A stretch of 64,000 nucleotides of DNA from Cepaea nemoralis (taxonomy: Eukaryota; Mollusca; Gastropoda; Stylommatophora; Helicidae), in assembly GCA_014155875.1 (NCBI GenBank), contig JACEFZ010027747.1, positions 1 through 64,000 on the forward strand, read 5' to 3'. The notes under the pieces were generated by a model. It was given only the letters and a program-made list of their open reading frames with translations. It searched no databases and was not told the origin of the DNA. This document shows positions 19,479 through 30,170 of the stretch, piece by piece. The position numbers and the translations under genes are program-made. Numbering within the stretch: the first letter of the stretch is position 1; every line of letters begins with the position of its first letter.

Positions 19479-19862
19479 CTAGTTTTTTGAGCCATGCGTA
19501 AAACTGGTTTTAGCCGGTTTCATAGGTCAAGCGGTTCAGATTACGCTGACGTGGCTGTCCGTATGGCGCGACTAAGCGTTCTACTACCCACTCGTTGACC
19601 TATAGTATGTGTGAGCTGGGCTGGCGAATGCGGGTCATGCTCGCCACATGACCTCTAGCCATGGTGACATAGATAGTGTAGAGGGCGCTGTGTTACTTGT
19701 GATGTAGCCGCTGTGAGCTATAGTCTGCAAAGTCAGAATACCAGTGATATACATATACAGGCTCCTCACACCCCTTGTAGTTTTCTTCGTATTGAGGTCT
19801 GGTCAGCTATTACAGACAGGAATGTAAGTATATTACAATCATTTTGTTTTTATGTAGGTGTT

Positions 19863-20276
19863 TTAATACTCATCCGCTAGCGTGGCTTGACTAAAGGTTA
19901 AGGATGCCGGTGATATTGTTCGCTCGACATTTGGTGAGGATGTTTCTGGAGTATCCTGCTGTTGATTATAGCCGAGGATGCATTACTCAATTCTATTCAG
20001 GCTTAATGTGATTATTTCTTGCTTGGTGAAGTTCTGTTGTAGTACATCCCGCAATCGAACCGTTACTAGATCTGCAAAACTACCACCCTCACCGTAATCA
20101 CAAGAATGACTGAATGGATTCTCGGCTTCTTGATTTTGTGGGACATTAAGACACGCCATGCTATAGCTGTCTGGTTCAGCTCTTAGTATGCTCCACAGTT
20201 TGCTAATTAGGTATTCGTGGGCCTAGGTATCTGTAGAACAAATAAGAATAGGGTACTTCATCAGTGTTATAGACAT
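19863..20276 (-). pseudogene. 137-aa protein gene, right-arm copy (nonsense mutations)
   Basis: This is the mirror of 14262-14675 with the same length. It carries a TAG at codon 18 and an in-frame TAA near the two-thirds point (AATTGAG then TAA). There is no length change, so the decay is by point mutation. The Cys/His block is otherwise kept except that one TGC becomes AGC. Confidence 0.7.
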
Positions 20277-20949
20277 GGATATTACAGATAATAGCTAGGG
20301 ATCTGATATGCACTTTCTGTTAAACAGTTCATATATGTCTATTGATAATGGGTATGTGGACCCTGCGGTCCACTTTCACCTTCCCCTACGACTACACATT
20401 ACTGCTTATATATTTAAGGTACCACCATAGTGCTGTGTTCAAAAGTTCGAATGTCAGCTCTATTCCATGTCGACCCACCCTACAAGACTATAGGAAGAAA
20501 TGGCTTGTCTCTTCAGATATAGGCATCTAGCACCATATAGCCCGTGTATTATACTAGTATTGTTAGGTTATCTGTATGCCTTCTTGAAGAAACACAACGA
20601 AAATGTGAAAGCTTTATCAAAAAGCCAACTTACCGATAGCGAGTTGTAACATTGTGAGCTGGTTGCTGTTCACTGAGACTGGTACTTATATTCGACGACT
20701 GCTGGTCGTCTTATACACGCTATTTGCTGACGTAGAATGACTCAGCAGATTATTATGCACTGTTGGGCCGTGTGACCGGGTGCGACGTCCTCTTTGCTTT
20801 CGGGTGTATCCCATAAGACACGTGACCGGCTACAGCACCATCTTTGATCGAGAAAGAGAGAGAGAGATAGAGAGAGATCGGGAGGGAAAGAGCGAGGGAG
20901 ACATAGAGAGAGAGAGAAAGAGAGAGAGTGAGAGTGAGAGAAAAGATAG

Positions 20950-21032
<83 letters not shown>

Positions 21033-21350
21033 ACGATATGGCACATGCTGATAATGAATGACCAGGGATTCAGTTATCTAGGATTACTACCCATGTAGGG
21101 CATACACAGCATTCGTTCAAATGACTGATTTTCATGTCTCCACTTGGCAACGTCGGTGGCAGATGGTATAGTGATGGTGATGATGATGGTAAACATGATG
21201 ACCGACATTACAGAAGATCCTGGGTGCCGGCCGTTCAGAAAGACAACTGCAAACTTGCCCAGGAAGCATGAATGCTGGGGCTGACTGCGATGTCGTGTAA
21301 ATGCAAAGCATTAAAGCTTGACTGCCCTATGTAAAAGAAAAAATAGAGAC

Positions 21351-21408
<58 letters not shown>

Positions 21409-21536
21409 AAATAGAGATAGTGAGTGAGAGAGAAAAGAGAGAAAGATAGAGATATTGAGTGAGAGAGAGAGAAAGAGACACACAGAAAGAGCGAGGTATA
21501 GAGAGAGATTACCTGAGAGAGTAATGAGCGAGGGAC

Positions 21537-21586
<50 letters not shown>

Positions 21587-22271
21587 GGGGAGAGATCGAG
21601 GGAGAGATAGAGACAGAAAGAGAGACAGAGAGAGAGAGACAGAGAGAGGGAGCGAGTGGAAGAGAGCGAGATAGAGCTAGGGAGATTGAAAGAGAGCTGG
21701 AGGGAAATGGCAACGTCGGCGGCAGATGCTATAGTGATGGTGATGATGATGGTAAACATGATGAGAGACATTACAGAAGATCCTTGGTGCAGGCCGTTCA
21801 GAAATACAACTGCAAACTTGCCCAGGAAGCATGACACTCCATAGAATACTGAGGTTGACTGCGATGTCGTGTAATTGATAGCGTGCCCACACGCACACAC
21901 ATACACACACGCGCGCACACACACAGACGCCTGCACATATGACGCGTGACTAAGTCATCCAGGCACCTGCGTATGTATGCCTTACTCACTGGGGCAACCT
22001 ACATGCATCTATAGAAATAAATAAAGATATAAATAAATACATATATACATATCTATTTATATTTAATAATTCAAACCATTTGTGTAACGGCTTCATATAG
22101 CTATATTTGAGAATAGCTTATTTTTCCTGCGCAAATATTCCCTTCACAGCGCTGGAGTGCTCGATTTGATCTTTACCTGGAGATAAGCATTGAAGTCCGT
22201 TGACGTTAATTGAAAATTCCCTAGGCATTCTGGCTGACCGCTATCAGATAATCTCGCACGACGGTTGCTGG
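20277..22271 (-). repeat. Right-arm segment with long GA microsatellites
   Basis: This is the mirror of 12348-14261. It contains GA tracts at 20850-21030 (with a GATA run at 20945-20970) and 21345-21700, plus the S1 SINE core at 21228-21300 and 21790-21875. A 125-bp A+T stretch (about 21975-22090) has no left partner. The arm stops at GGTTGCTGG (22263-22271). The long ORFs on both strands are repeat artefacts. Confidence 0.75.
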
Positions 22272-22555
22272 CTTCTTAATGATCTTTCCAACAGTGGCAT
22301 TTCTTGATCACTTGATGAATTTTCTCTAATTCGCTTTTGTCTTTTAACTTCTCTATCTCTCTGTCTCTCTATCCTCCTCTTTACTGCTTGCCTGGTATTT
22401 TTAAATGGGGCAGTTATCTCCTCCTCCATAGAATCAACACTATTATAATCATCGTACGTATTCTTTTCTTCCTGCATAAATTTTTTAGGTATTGTTTCCT
22501 CTTGATCGTAAGTATCTTCGTAAACTGGTGTTGTTAATACTTGATTTTGTACCAA
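22244..22555 (-). pseudogene. Charged ORF fragment at truncated end of LTR element
   Basis: A 103-codon frame is rich in acidic residues, then in basic ones (RQAVKRRIERQRDREVKRQKRI here split by context). Its last nine codons come from the palindrome arm, so the natural end is missing. It could be the tail of a pol, env or accessory ORF. I do not recognise the family. Confidence 0.35.
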
Positions 22556-24587
22556 GAAATACTATAACTTATTAAACATTATTCATCCCGTTTACCACGG
22601 TATGTCCACAATGCTACAACCACCAAAGAATGTCTATTTATTATAGACTTCACCAACACATCTAGTTACTAGATTTGTCAACAACTAATTCTACTGTCAC
22701 TTTATAAAGCCATTCTTTCAGTTTACTAGTCTCGTCCACCCGACGCAACCAACGTTTTATTCTCCCGCATCACTGCACTTGAAATACTAAGCAAACAACT
22801 ACTGTAAACTACAGCTTAAATTGCTCCGTTTAGTAACTATCACAGCACACCTCATCTACTCACCAAGGGAAACTGCAAGTCAGCACACCTATTTTCTAAT
22901 CTAGTTGTTTCCCCTGAATTTGATTTATATCAACAACTAATTCTACTTTTAAGTCACTTGCCCACACGACGCAACTAACATTTGCATCACTACTCTCCAT
23001 CATCTCACCACAACAAGCCAGGGTTACACTCAACTCCCTCTTAACTCTCACAGACTGTATCAGGCATTCTTGCTTCAACCTGTCTCTGCCAACGATACTA
23101 AGTCTGTTTTATGAAACGATATTCAAAACGTTAATTCTCTTTCTGTCATCCTGTCATAGAATTTTCACTAATTCTGTCTAACAGCACACCTTCTACACAA
23201 AAGACATCGCAAATTTCCAATCATCTTCTATTTACCTCCCAACTTTCGCATACTCACTTACTCTATTCTCCACGAAATCAGCGGTATGCTTTATCAGCGT
23301 CACTATTCAGCAACTCTTCACATATTCGCACGGCAGTCGTACTTTATGCTTCTCATATGCACTGAGCACTCACTGTGTACAGACAACCTCGTTCTCGTCA
23401 TTATTCTCATATCACGACAACCTGACGTGCCTATACTATTACTTCCAAGAAAACAAATTAGACATCAATTCAACATTCTGCCAATTACTCACCGCTGCCT
23501 AAGCGTATCGATCACTTCCACAGACAGTGACACAATCTCTGTTCACACTGTTTCAAGTCTAAAATATACCAAGCACACCGTACATGCATGCGCAACTAAC
23601 ACATGTTTGTCTACACTTTTACACATGCAAGGACAACGCATAACTAGACGAATCACTCCAATAATCAACAGGACTTCTACCATTCAACTGCTTTCTTATT
23701 TCTACTTTTCTCAATCATTCACTCCTTTTCAAAAACTCAGAGCCTACTCGACTCAACTACACATTATCTCTAGCAAATATCTCTTTTACACACTAACCAT
23801 AACTATTAACGATTTTTCACAACAAATCTCATTCCGATGAGCCACTAACCTCGTACCCATCATTTCATACTTCTCCACACAACAACTTTCTCAGATTTAG
23901 TCGCCTCTTCTTTCTCCGCAACCAGCACGTAATTACTTCATCCCTCTCACCAAGAACTCGCATTCTTCAAGCATTAGCTTCCACAGTCTTCTACTCTTAA
24001 TACTCTCGCGCTCAGCTGGCTGTTTTACACAGAATACTCAATTCCTCCTCATCAGACACGCTCAGTTCATCTGCCAATGCTACTATACCTGCTTCTCAAA
24101 CCAACAAGCGAAACTATCTGAGACATCACGTCATAGCTCTGAGTCAAACCATCTCGAACAACGCGTCATGTCTAGTACTAGCATTCATAATTAGTTTCCC
24201 TCTCTCCATGCAAATTCTGTGCTGAGTCTACCCTACTTTAATCACACCAGTTATACATTACTCAACATTATCAACCCACTCCATCCGGCCATTCCGGACA
24301 AGGGACATTCCATTTTCCACATTGTCTATTCTTCTTGCACCACTACCAAACATAAGATATTCTTTATAACGTTTCCACGTAGAATATTCCATCACTCACC
24401 AGCTTTAAAATAATATATTACTTGCTGTGACTCTCTATCCACAATAACACTATTGCCTGCCCTGCACCATATATTGTGATGCTACACCAAAACATTCATC
24501 TGCCTATTTTAGACAGAACATATGTATATGCTCAAACCGCAATTCATCTCGTAAGCCAAAACAATGCCCTTTCTCACCCTCGGAATT
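22556..24587 (-). other. Purine-rich internal region of LTR element
   Basis: On the minus strand this 2-kb stretch is strongly purine-rich and has no open frame with RT, protease or integrase motifs. The 184-codon plus-strand frame (23286-23840) has no family signature. It sits where pol would be expected. Confidence 0.5.
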
Positions 24588-26846
24588 CTAACAGCCATAG
24601 AGCGCATCCAACCCAAATATTTCATTGTCTCCTACTGCTAATGTGTGTCTCTTTTCAATTATCTCATCTTCAGTATCCATAACTGTTAGACTGTCACTAA
24701 AGTAATCAGGTCTTAAGGTCATATATTCTCTGATTTTTCGTATGTCATCTTCCGTAGTCGAGTAAATTTCTGCTATCTTTCTATGACTATTCTTCTTCTT
24801 AAGTGCTTTCTTTCTGTTCCCTTTATTTGCTATTCCTGTTTTTCCCGCGTCTGTCTGCTCATTGTTTTCAGTATGTGTCCGATATATTTTATATTTTCCT
24901 CCCTCATCTTCAGAATAATCACTGTATATGGTCGTTCCAGCATATGTTGCAGAAGAGGAAGCAGCATCTCTGTAGTCGGAACTCCTACAACCAATATTCT
25001 TTTTATTTATACCGCTACTTTTCATGACACAGTCAGGGAGAAACTCCATGTCTCCGTCTGAGGCATCTGTTACTACGCCAGTCGAACCCACGTTTACCAG
25101 CAAACTTTCAGATCTGGCTTTGAAACTTTTTCTAACTTTCTGTCTGGTGTTTCTTGGTTTTAACGGCTTACCTACATTCTCTTTAATTTTGACTGACGCA
25201 ACCTTTTCAACTTGTGCTGGTTTTGTAAGTTCTACAATTGTTTGTGTTTCCCTTCCTATCTTTTTAGTGGGTTGTACCGTGTCCACTTGAGTCTGCGTAT
25301 TATTATCTACTATTTCCATCATTTGCGTCTGTGTCTCTCTTTCTTGTCTACTTCTAACAACTGAAAATACCTGTCGATCATCAGCTAAGGTTCTATTAGT
25401 TTGATGCTGATTTTCTCTTTTGTTTGACTTTGCGAGTGCATACCTCAACCTTCTGATTTCAAACCATTGATCTCGCAACGTTCTAGCATCTTTATTATTG
25501 GATGGCCAGTCCCAGTTCCATTTCTTCTTATAAAAAATCTGTCTCTGCCAACCATTAAATTCTGGTCTGCTATGTTGTCTCTGTTCATACCTTCGTGTTC
25601 TCGTCACGTCGTTTACCTCCCGTCTGCGGTAGTTTCTGTTGTTGTTATAAAGTGGGTGTCTTCTAAAGCAGTTTGAACTTTGACATGGCTTTAGCGTAAT
25701 GGTATCATACTGGCCACACGACTGGAAACCCCGACTACTGTGTTGCCCTCTACTATGTGTCCGTGTTTCTATATTATTTATGCTAATTCGTCTCCAGCTA
25801 TTTCCAGCGTAACTAATGTTCGTTGGTTGTTCTACTCTTTGTTTAATATTTCTCTGGTTCCCTGTCCTTGGCCTTGTAGAATTCCTCTGTCTGTCTTCAA
25901 AATTTCTAGTTGTTCTACTATTTCCACCTCTATTCCGTGCACCAACCTGAGCACGTCTGTTACCACAAAATCTAAAAACGTGTCCCCTCTGACCACAGCT
26001 CCAACAAACCATATTTGTGCTATTTGCCGTCTCTCTTATAGGGTTTCTCGTTTGTCTTTCTCTAACATGAGCATTTTGATTTTTATTTCCCTGCAGTGTC
26101 TGTATTTCTCCCCGTCTTCTCCATCCGTACCTCGCTTGTCCTATCTCCATAGGTTCCTCAATCCTCTCTTCTCTATTACTTCCTATCTCCCGTCCTACCC
26201 TTAGTCTAAATCTTCTTCTCAAACTCTCTTCCTGTACAGCTATATCCACAGCCTGTGTTAATCTTGCAGGATTTTCCCTCATAAGTTTAAATTTAAGTTC
26301 ATCTGACTTTATCCCGTCAACAAAAATTCCAACAAGCATTCTCTCTACTTCCCCGCCTTGAACATTCTGCCCTATGAATGCTTCCTCTGCTAAATTAATC
26401 AGCCTGTCGCTAAACAACTGAACACTTTCTCCATCATGTTGCTTAGATTGTCTTAATACTGAGAAAGCATGTTGTGGATCTGTGATCTCCGCATACTTGT
26501 GGGCTAGATCATCCTTAAATTGCTCCCACGTCTCATTAGTTCCTGCTTCTAATTTTCTTCGAATATGATCAGAGACAGGCGATGCACTAGTCCTATAAGC
26601 TAAATGTTTCTTATCCTCATCTGCAGCGTCCACTAGATAAGCATGTTTTTCAATAGATACAACCCGTTTCTTAAAATATTTCGCTTGCCCACTAAACTTC
26701 TCGATGTCAACAGCCACGCTTTGCTGTTTCAATATTGTGTCTAACTTTGATATGGCCCTACCTACACCACCAAGCACCTGTCCTAAAGAAAGGTCCTGGG
26801 CTTCCATATTAAAATCTGAAATACAAAATACACCAGTACAACACAA
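24588..26846 (-). CDS. Gag polyprotein of Ty3/gypsy-type retrotransposon
   Basis: This is a structural protein that packages retrotransposon RNA. A capsid-like region lies at about residues 45-215 and includes ETWEQFKDDLAHKYAEI and the SVQLFSDRLINLAEEAFIG block. A single CCHC zinc knuckle follows (C281, C284, H289, C294; CWSCGQRGHVFRFC). Then come a long basic R/N-rich region and an acidic tail. The natural start is probably Met14 (MEAQDLSLGQ), since a CAG acceptor-like site and stop-poor leader precede it. The frame ends without a protease motif and no pol follows. At 752 aa it is long for a gag. The intact frame suggests recent activity supplied in trans, or selection. Confidence 0.8.
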   Translation of the reverse strand: MCCTGVFCISDFNMEAQDLSLGQVLGGVGRAISKLDTILKQQSVAVDIEKFSGQAKYFKKRVVSIEKHAYLVDAADEDKKHLAYRTSASPVSDHIRRKLEAGTNETWEQFKDDLAHKYAEITDPQHAFSVLRQSKQHDGESVQLFSDRLINLAEEAFIGQNVQGGEVERMLVGIFVDGIKSDELKFKLMRENPARLTQAVDIAVQEESLRRRFRLRVGREIGSNREERIEEPMEIGQARYGWRRRGEIQTLQGNKNQNAHVRERQTRNPIRETANSTNMVCWSCGQRGHVFRFCGNRRAQVGARNRGGNSRTTRNFEDRQRNSTRPRTGNQRNIKQRVEQPTNISYAGNSWRRISINNIETRTHSRGQHSSRGFQSCGQYDTITLKPCQSSNCFRRHPLYNNNRNYRRREVNDVTRTRRYEQRQHSRPEFNGWQRQIFYKKKWNWDWPSNNKDARTLRDQWFEIRRLRYALAKSNKRENQHQTNRTLADDRQVFSVVRSRQERETQTQMMEIVDNNTQTQVDTVQPTKKIGRETQTIVELTKPAQVEKVASVKIKENVGKPLKPRNTRQKVRKSFKARSESLLVNVGSTGVVTDASDGDMEFLPDCVMKSSGINKKNIGCRSSDYRDAASSSATYAGTTIYSDYSEDEGGKYKIYRTHTENNEQTDAGKTGIANKGNRKKALKKKNSHRKIAEIYSTTEDDIRKIREYMTLRPDYFSDSLTVMDTEDEIIEKRHTLAVGDNEIFGLDALYGC

Positions 26847-27948
26847 TATAGTATGCCAATATCTATTAATACAATATTATCCTAAACTAAGCAAGTTCTA
26901 TAACTTTTCAGCAATTTAAACTATTAAGTTTGTATTTTGTTCAGTTGGCAATGTTGTTAATATCGTTATTCTAAACTAACCAATTTCATAAGTTAATTAT
27001 TACACTTGCTTCAATTCTTCAGTTACACACACTGTTCTGTTGTTTGCTCGTTTCTTAGCTTAACAAACTGACCAGATGCCTGTCCTACATTCCTGGGTGA
27101 AAATGACGTTAAGGCTCACGAAGTACAGTACAGCGTCCAAGAGATATGGCCCAATCGACAGAGTAATGAACTATTTGACTGCCGGTTCTCGGTGGATCTT
27201 TCATGGAAAACTTTTCTTCACTGTCAATTCACCCCTGGTCGGGTTCTTGACTGCCGCCTTGGATGGCCTTCGATGGAAACTCTCTTCACTAAAACGATTT
27301 AGTTGCAGTGGCTTCAAAAGTTGCTGAACATCATTCAATTGCAAGTTCCTTCGACTTTGGACGAGACTCGACAAAACGGCCAGTTCAAATTAATCGCCAT
27401 TGACTTGAGATAACTTGAGCAGTCTCAAAAATTTTACTTACCTGGGGTCAGAGCCGACCTTGAGTGACCTCAAAAAAATTAACTGGCTGAGGATGTAGAG
27501 TTTAGCGTTATCGTGGCTTTGCTGTCCAATTAGACCTGATTGTCCGGCTGCAGGTAGACAATTCTCACAGTAACGCCCCAGGTTTATAAGGTGGATGATG
27601 TATCCACCAGCGGCATCATCCAAGAGTGACGAATTGAAGCAGCAGCAGTAAGTTACTCCAATTTGCTTCGAGTTCAGCAAAAATCACTGTACGTCAAGTA
27701 TCAGGCCACTGTGTAACAATGACTCAGGCATGGCCACAGAACATCGGTACCTTAGTTAGGCAATACTGAGCAGCTTCTTGACCTTCACAGAGGACTATGT
27801 TTCGATAATTCAGTAGCCTGAGAAATCACAACAACTACCCCTGGGCGGGCTTTCAGTTGCTGCGTCTCTCAAATATAATCAACACAAATAGTATGCATCC
27901 ATTTTCCAGACGCGGTCAAAAGAAGTCTTTGCTTGTGCCAAGATGATT
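26847..27948 (-). other. Leader of the right-arm LTR element
   Basis: This lies between gag and the primer-binding-like site. It is untranslated by position. A TTTCAG-like acceptor lies just upstream of Met14 of gag. The small ORFs here (for example 27076-27327) have no recognisable features. Confidence 0.45.
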
Positions 27949-27962
27949 CCCGCGGTGACCCA
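27949..27962 (-). other. Primer-binding-like site
   Basis: TGGGTCACCGCGGG follows the LTR end by two bases on the minus strand. The TGG start pairs with the CCA end of a tRNA, as in LTR retrotransposons. The tRNA is not identified. Confidence 0.5.
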
Positions 27963-27964
27963 TA

Positions 27965-29138
27965 TGTTGGAAATCCTGGGGTCTACGGCAACAAAATAGA
28001 CTCTATAACAGTGTTATAGGACAACAAGGCCGCTGTATACAATTGATGGCACGTGTCGATAGATAACAAAGTCCAACTTGACGATGTATTTAAGTGTATT
28101 TGACATCAGTTTATAAAAATGCCGTACAGATGAAAATCATACGACCTGTTCTTCTAGGTGACTAATGGAAGACTGTTTACGTCGACGCGTGAGCAACCCT
28201 AGATACCTAACCAACTGGTGCTCACGCGTTCACAAACCTATTTCCCCATTTTGCACAGCATCCATTAAATCCCCAACAGAGATGGTGCTCTGTTACACTA
28301 GGTCCAAATCAGGCTATGACAAGGAAAGACCAATAAACAGAGTGCAGAACCCCAGTGGGCACCCCACTGAAAGATCGCACTATTGGACACTTCCCCCATC
28401 TCCCAACACATCCTTAATCTCTCCAAATATCACCCCACTACACTATACTCACCAGCAGAGCTAATTCTCACTTTACTACTCTATTCTCAACTAACAGAGC
28501 TAATCATCACTTCACTACTCTATTCTCAACTAGCAGAGCTAATTATGTCCTCACCCTAGCTAGTTTTAACAAGGCTCTGCCTATATTAATTAGGCCTAAA
28601 TACACTATATGTAATACCTTATGCAACACCGCATCACTCCTGGATCGCCTCTACAATTTGCCATAAAGACACATGTTATTTAATCTTTAATTAAATCTAA
28701 CACTGTAGATGCTCTCCGAATTCCTAACAGCGGTACAGAAACACGTCAGCTCAAGTCAACTTTCTTGTCTACACTAACTGTAAATAAGTCATGTTTTTGT
28801 CAAAGAGCCTTGGAGTGTTCTAGTGAAGTTCTTTGATGTCAACACATCAGAGGGTTCTAGGGGCAGACTATCCATTTCAGAATTCTCTCCACTTTGTTTA
28901 ATCAATGCAAAAGTGGTCTCTCTTGTTTCAACAACCAAAACAAGCTAGCGAGTTTCCTGCATTCTCCCAATCAGGTCACAATAACAAGCCTACAATTTTC
29001 GTACTTGTGGGGAACTTTCAAAGACGACTGTCCTGTTTGATCTCACCGACTCCCCGTAGTAAACAACTTATAGTTGCGAATCAAACTGTCTTTGGTATTT
29101 TTATCATCTGATTGTTAAATTACAGTGATTTCACGACA
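27965..29138 (-). repeat. 5' LTR of gag-bearing element
   Basis: About 1174 bp, reading TGTCGTGAAATC...ATTTCCAACA on the minus strand (TG...CA). The outer end meets palindrome-arm sequence exactly. A TATAAA-type motif on the minus strand near 28108-28115 may be the promoter. An internal 41-bp duplication lies at about 28465-28550. No second LTR copy is found in the window, so the boundaries rest on the arm comparison and TG/CA ends. Confidence 0.6.
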
Positions 29139-29508
29139 GTTACGCCTTAAATTAATGGAGACTCGTAGTTTGTTTATTGACCGTAATATGCTCCACTAGA
29201 CATACAGGAAATTTAACCGTTTAATTTTGTTTTTAGGGTTAATTTTTTAATAATAATGTATCTGTGTCTAGTATATTTTTAAACCAGATTTTCACCAAGC
29301 GCTTAATGTTGATACATGGGTCTGAACTTCTGCCGAATTAACTATCATGCTGAGGCGTGACAAAAAGTATATTCATGTGGTCATTACTTGACCTACTCGG
29401 GGTAACTCGAGAGATGGAATAAATCAATTTTCTGTCATATTGGATTTCGATCTCCTCAGCGAAGGGGTATATCTACATGACTGAGGCTCGATCACACCAC
29501 ACACCCCA

Positions 29509-29542
<34 letters not shown>

Positions 29543-29946
29543 GGACTCGAACCCAGGTGCCCGGTGACTAGTTGGTCTACTTATCTATATAAGTATTCCA
29601 CATGCACGGGGCTTGCGCCGCTGTCTTCTAGCGACCCCGGGACGGACCAGGGAAGCGGAGGCGGCCGGTGGAGGCATCTGGGGTACCGAGGGCGGGTACC
29701 CAGGTGCCCGGTGACTAGTTGGTCTACTTATCTATATAAGTAATCCACATGCACGGGTCTTGCCTCGTTGTCTTTGAATGGGCTCGGAAGCGGTCGGGGG
29801 AAGCCGAGCCGGCCGGCGGAGGTACCTGTTCGCGCCCGCCCGCCCCGGGACCGGAAGTAGTCATCATGACAACCGGAAGTGGTCACCCACCCAAGAAAAT
29901 ACTCGCCAATTTTTGAAAAAATGTGGTCCGATATGGATCCGGTTAT

Positions 29947-29954
29947 TGACGTCA
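29947..29954. promoter_or_regulatory. CRE-like palindrome, right tip, inner
   Basis: Perfect TGACGTCA, the mirror of 5798-5805. Confidence 0.5.
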
Positions 29955-29989
29955 TCAATATAGAGGTACACCTTTCGTATAGTAAAAAA

Positions 29990-29997
29990 TGACGTCA
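29990..29997. promoter_or_regulatory. CRE-like palindrome, right tip, outer
   Basis: Perfect TGACGTCA, the mirror of 5755-5762. Confidence 0.5.
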
Positions 29998-30056
29998 TAA
30001 GCTGGATCCGGATCCATATTTTCGAAGTAAATTGCATATTATATACTACTACTACC

Positions 30057-30170
30057 TCGTCTGTGATATCTACAGAACCATCAAAGAATTTCGAAGAAAT
30101 CTGTCATTGTTGGAAGCACAACTGGAAGGAGAAAACCTTTCTCATTTTCACTGTTTAAAAGAGCTTAGAG
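30057..30170 (+). pseudogene. hAT transposase fossil, middle part
   Basis: This continues the hAT frame after the palindromic element: LVCDIYRTIKEF, then LSLLEAQLEG and FHCLKEL. It ends where the small hAT-type element (30171-31013) inserted. The target duplication copy GCTTAGAG is 30163-30170. Confidence 0.8.

Larger units (their letters stand above)
22272..29138 (-). mobile_element. Partial gag-bearing LTR retrotransposon in right arm
   Basis: This minus-strand element interrupts the right arm. Its 5' LTR (29138-27965) directly abuts the arm, where GTTAC (29139-29143) would be the target duplication. Then follow a primer-binding-like site, a 752-codon gag, 2 kb without recognisable pol and a short ORF that runs into the arm at 22271. 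The 3' LTR is missing together with 180 bp of arm (present on the left at 12168-12347), so one deletion probably removed both. No RT, RNase H or integrase motif was found. Confidence 0.7.
5702..30050. mobile_element. Giant palindromic (fold-back) element with 6-bp target duplication
   Basis: The two halves of this segment are inverted copies of each other. Left arm pieces are 5702-6072, 9315-9547, 11848-12519 and 12917-16697. Right arm pieces are 17825-22271 and 29139-30050. The ends read AGTAGTATATAAT on the left and ATTATATACTACT on the right. The flanks are ATTACC (5696-5701) and ACTACC (30051-30056). Removing the element and one flank copy joins the hAT reading frame directly (GKD + YLVCD). 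Without later insertions each arm is about 5.7 kb. Long TIRs, an AG...CT terminus and a 6-bp duplication are the pattern of Maverick/Polinton integration, but no PolB, integrase, ATPase or capsid gene is visible. It may be non-autonomous or of an undescribed type. Confidence 0.8.
29139..30050 (-). repeat. Right tip of palindrome arm
   Basis: This uninterrupted ~912-bp counterpart covers 5702-6072, 9315-9547 and 11848-12167. It therefore shows the state before the 3.24-kb and LINE insertions. It contains an AC repeat (29509-29541), a B box on the minus strand (29545-29555) and two copies of the CCGGTGACTAGTTGG block (29558 and 29708). Confidence 0.85.

Noticed and set aside
21235..21936. 233-aa serine/leucine-rich ORF on the minus strand
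   Set aside because: It is a GA microsatellite translation inside the right arm.
12348..22271. Inverted dimer of a parvovirus-like genome
   Set aside because: Arm size first suggested it, but no SF3 helicase or capsid gene is present and the arms continue out to 5702 and 30050.
23286..23840. 184-aa plus-strand ORF
   Set aside because: It lies antisense in the purine-rich region of a minus-strand retroelement, with no family features or start context.
25680..25740. tRNA-like string inside the gag ORF
   Set aside because: It has no proper B box and lies within the open coding frame of gag.
5704..30048. Tc1/mariner-type TA duplication at the palindrome ends
   Set aside because: A TA reading is possible if the ends are set at GTATATAAT, but AGTAG is shared by both ends and the 6-bp flanks ATTACC/ACTACC restore the hAT frame better.
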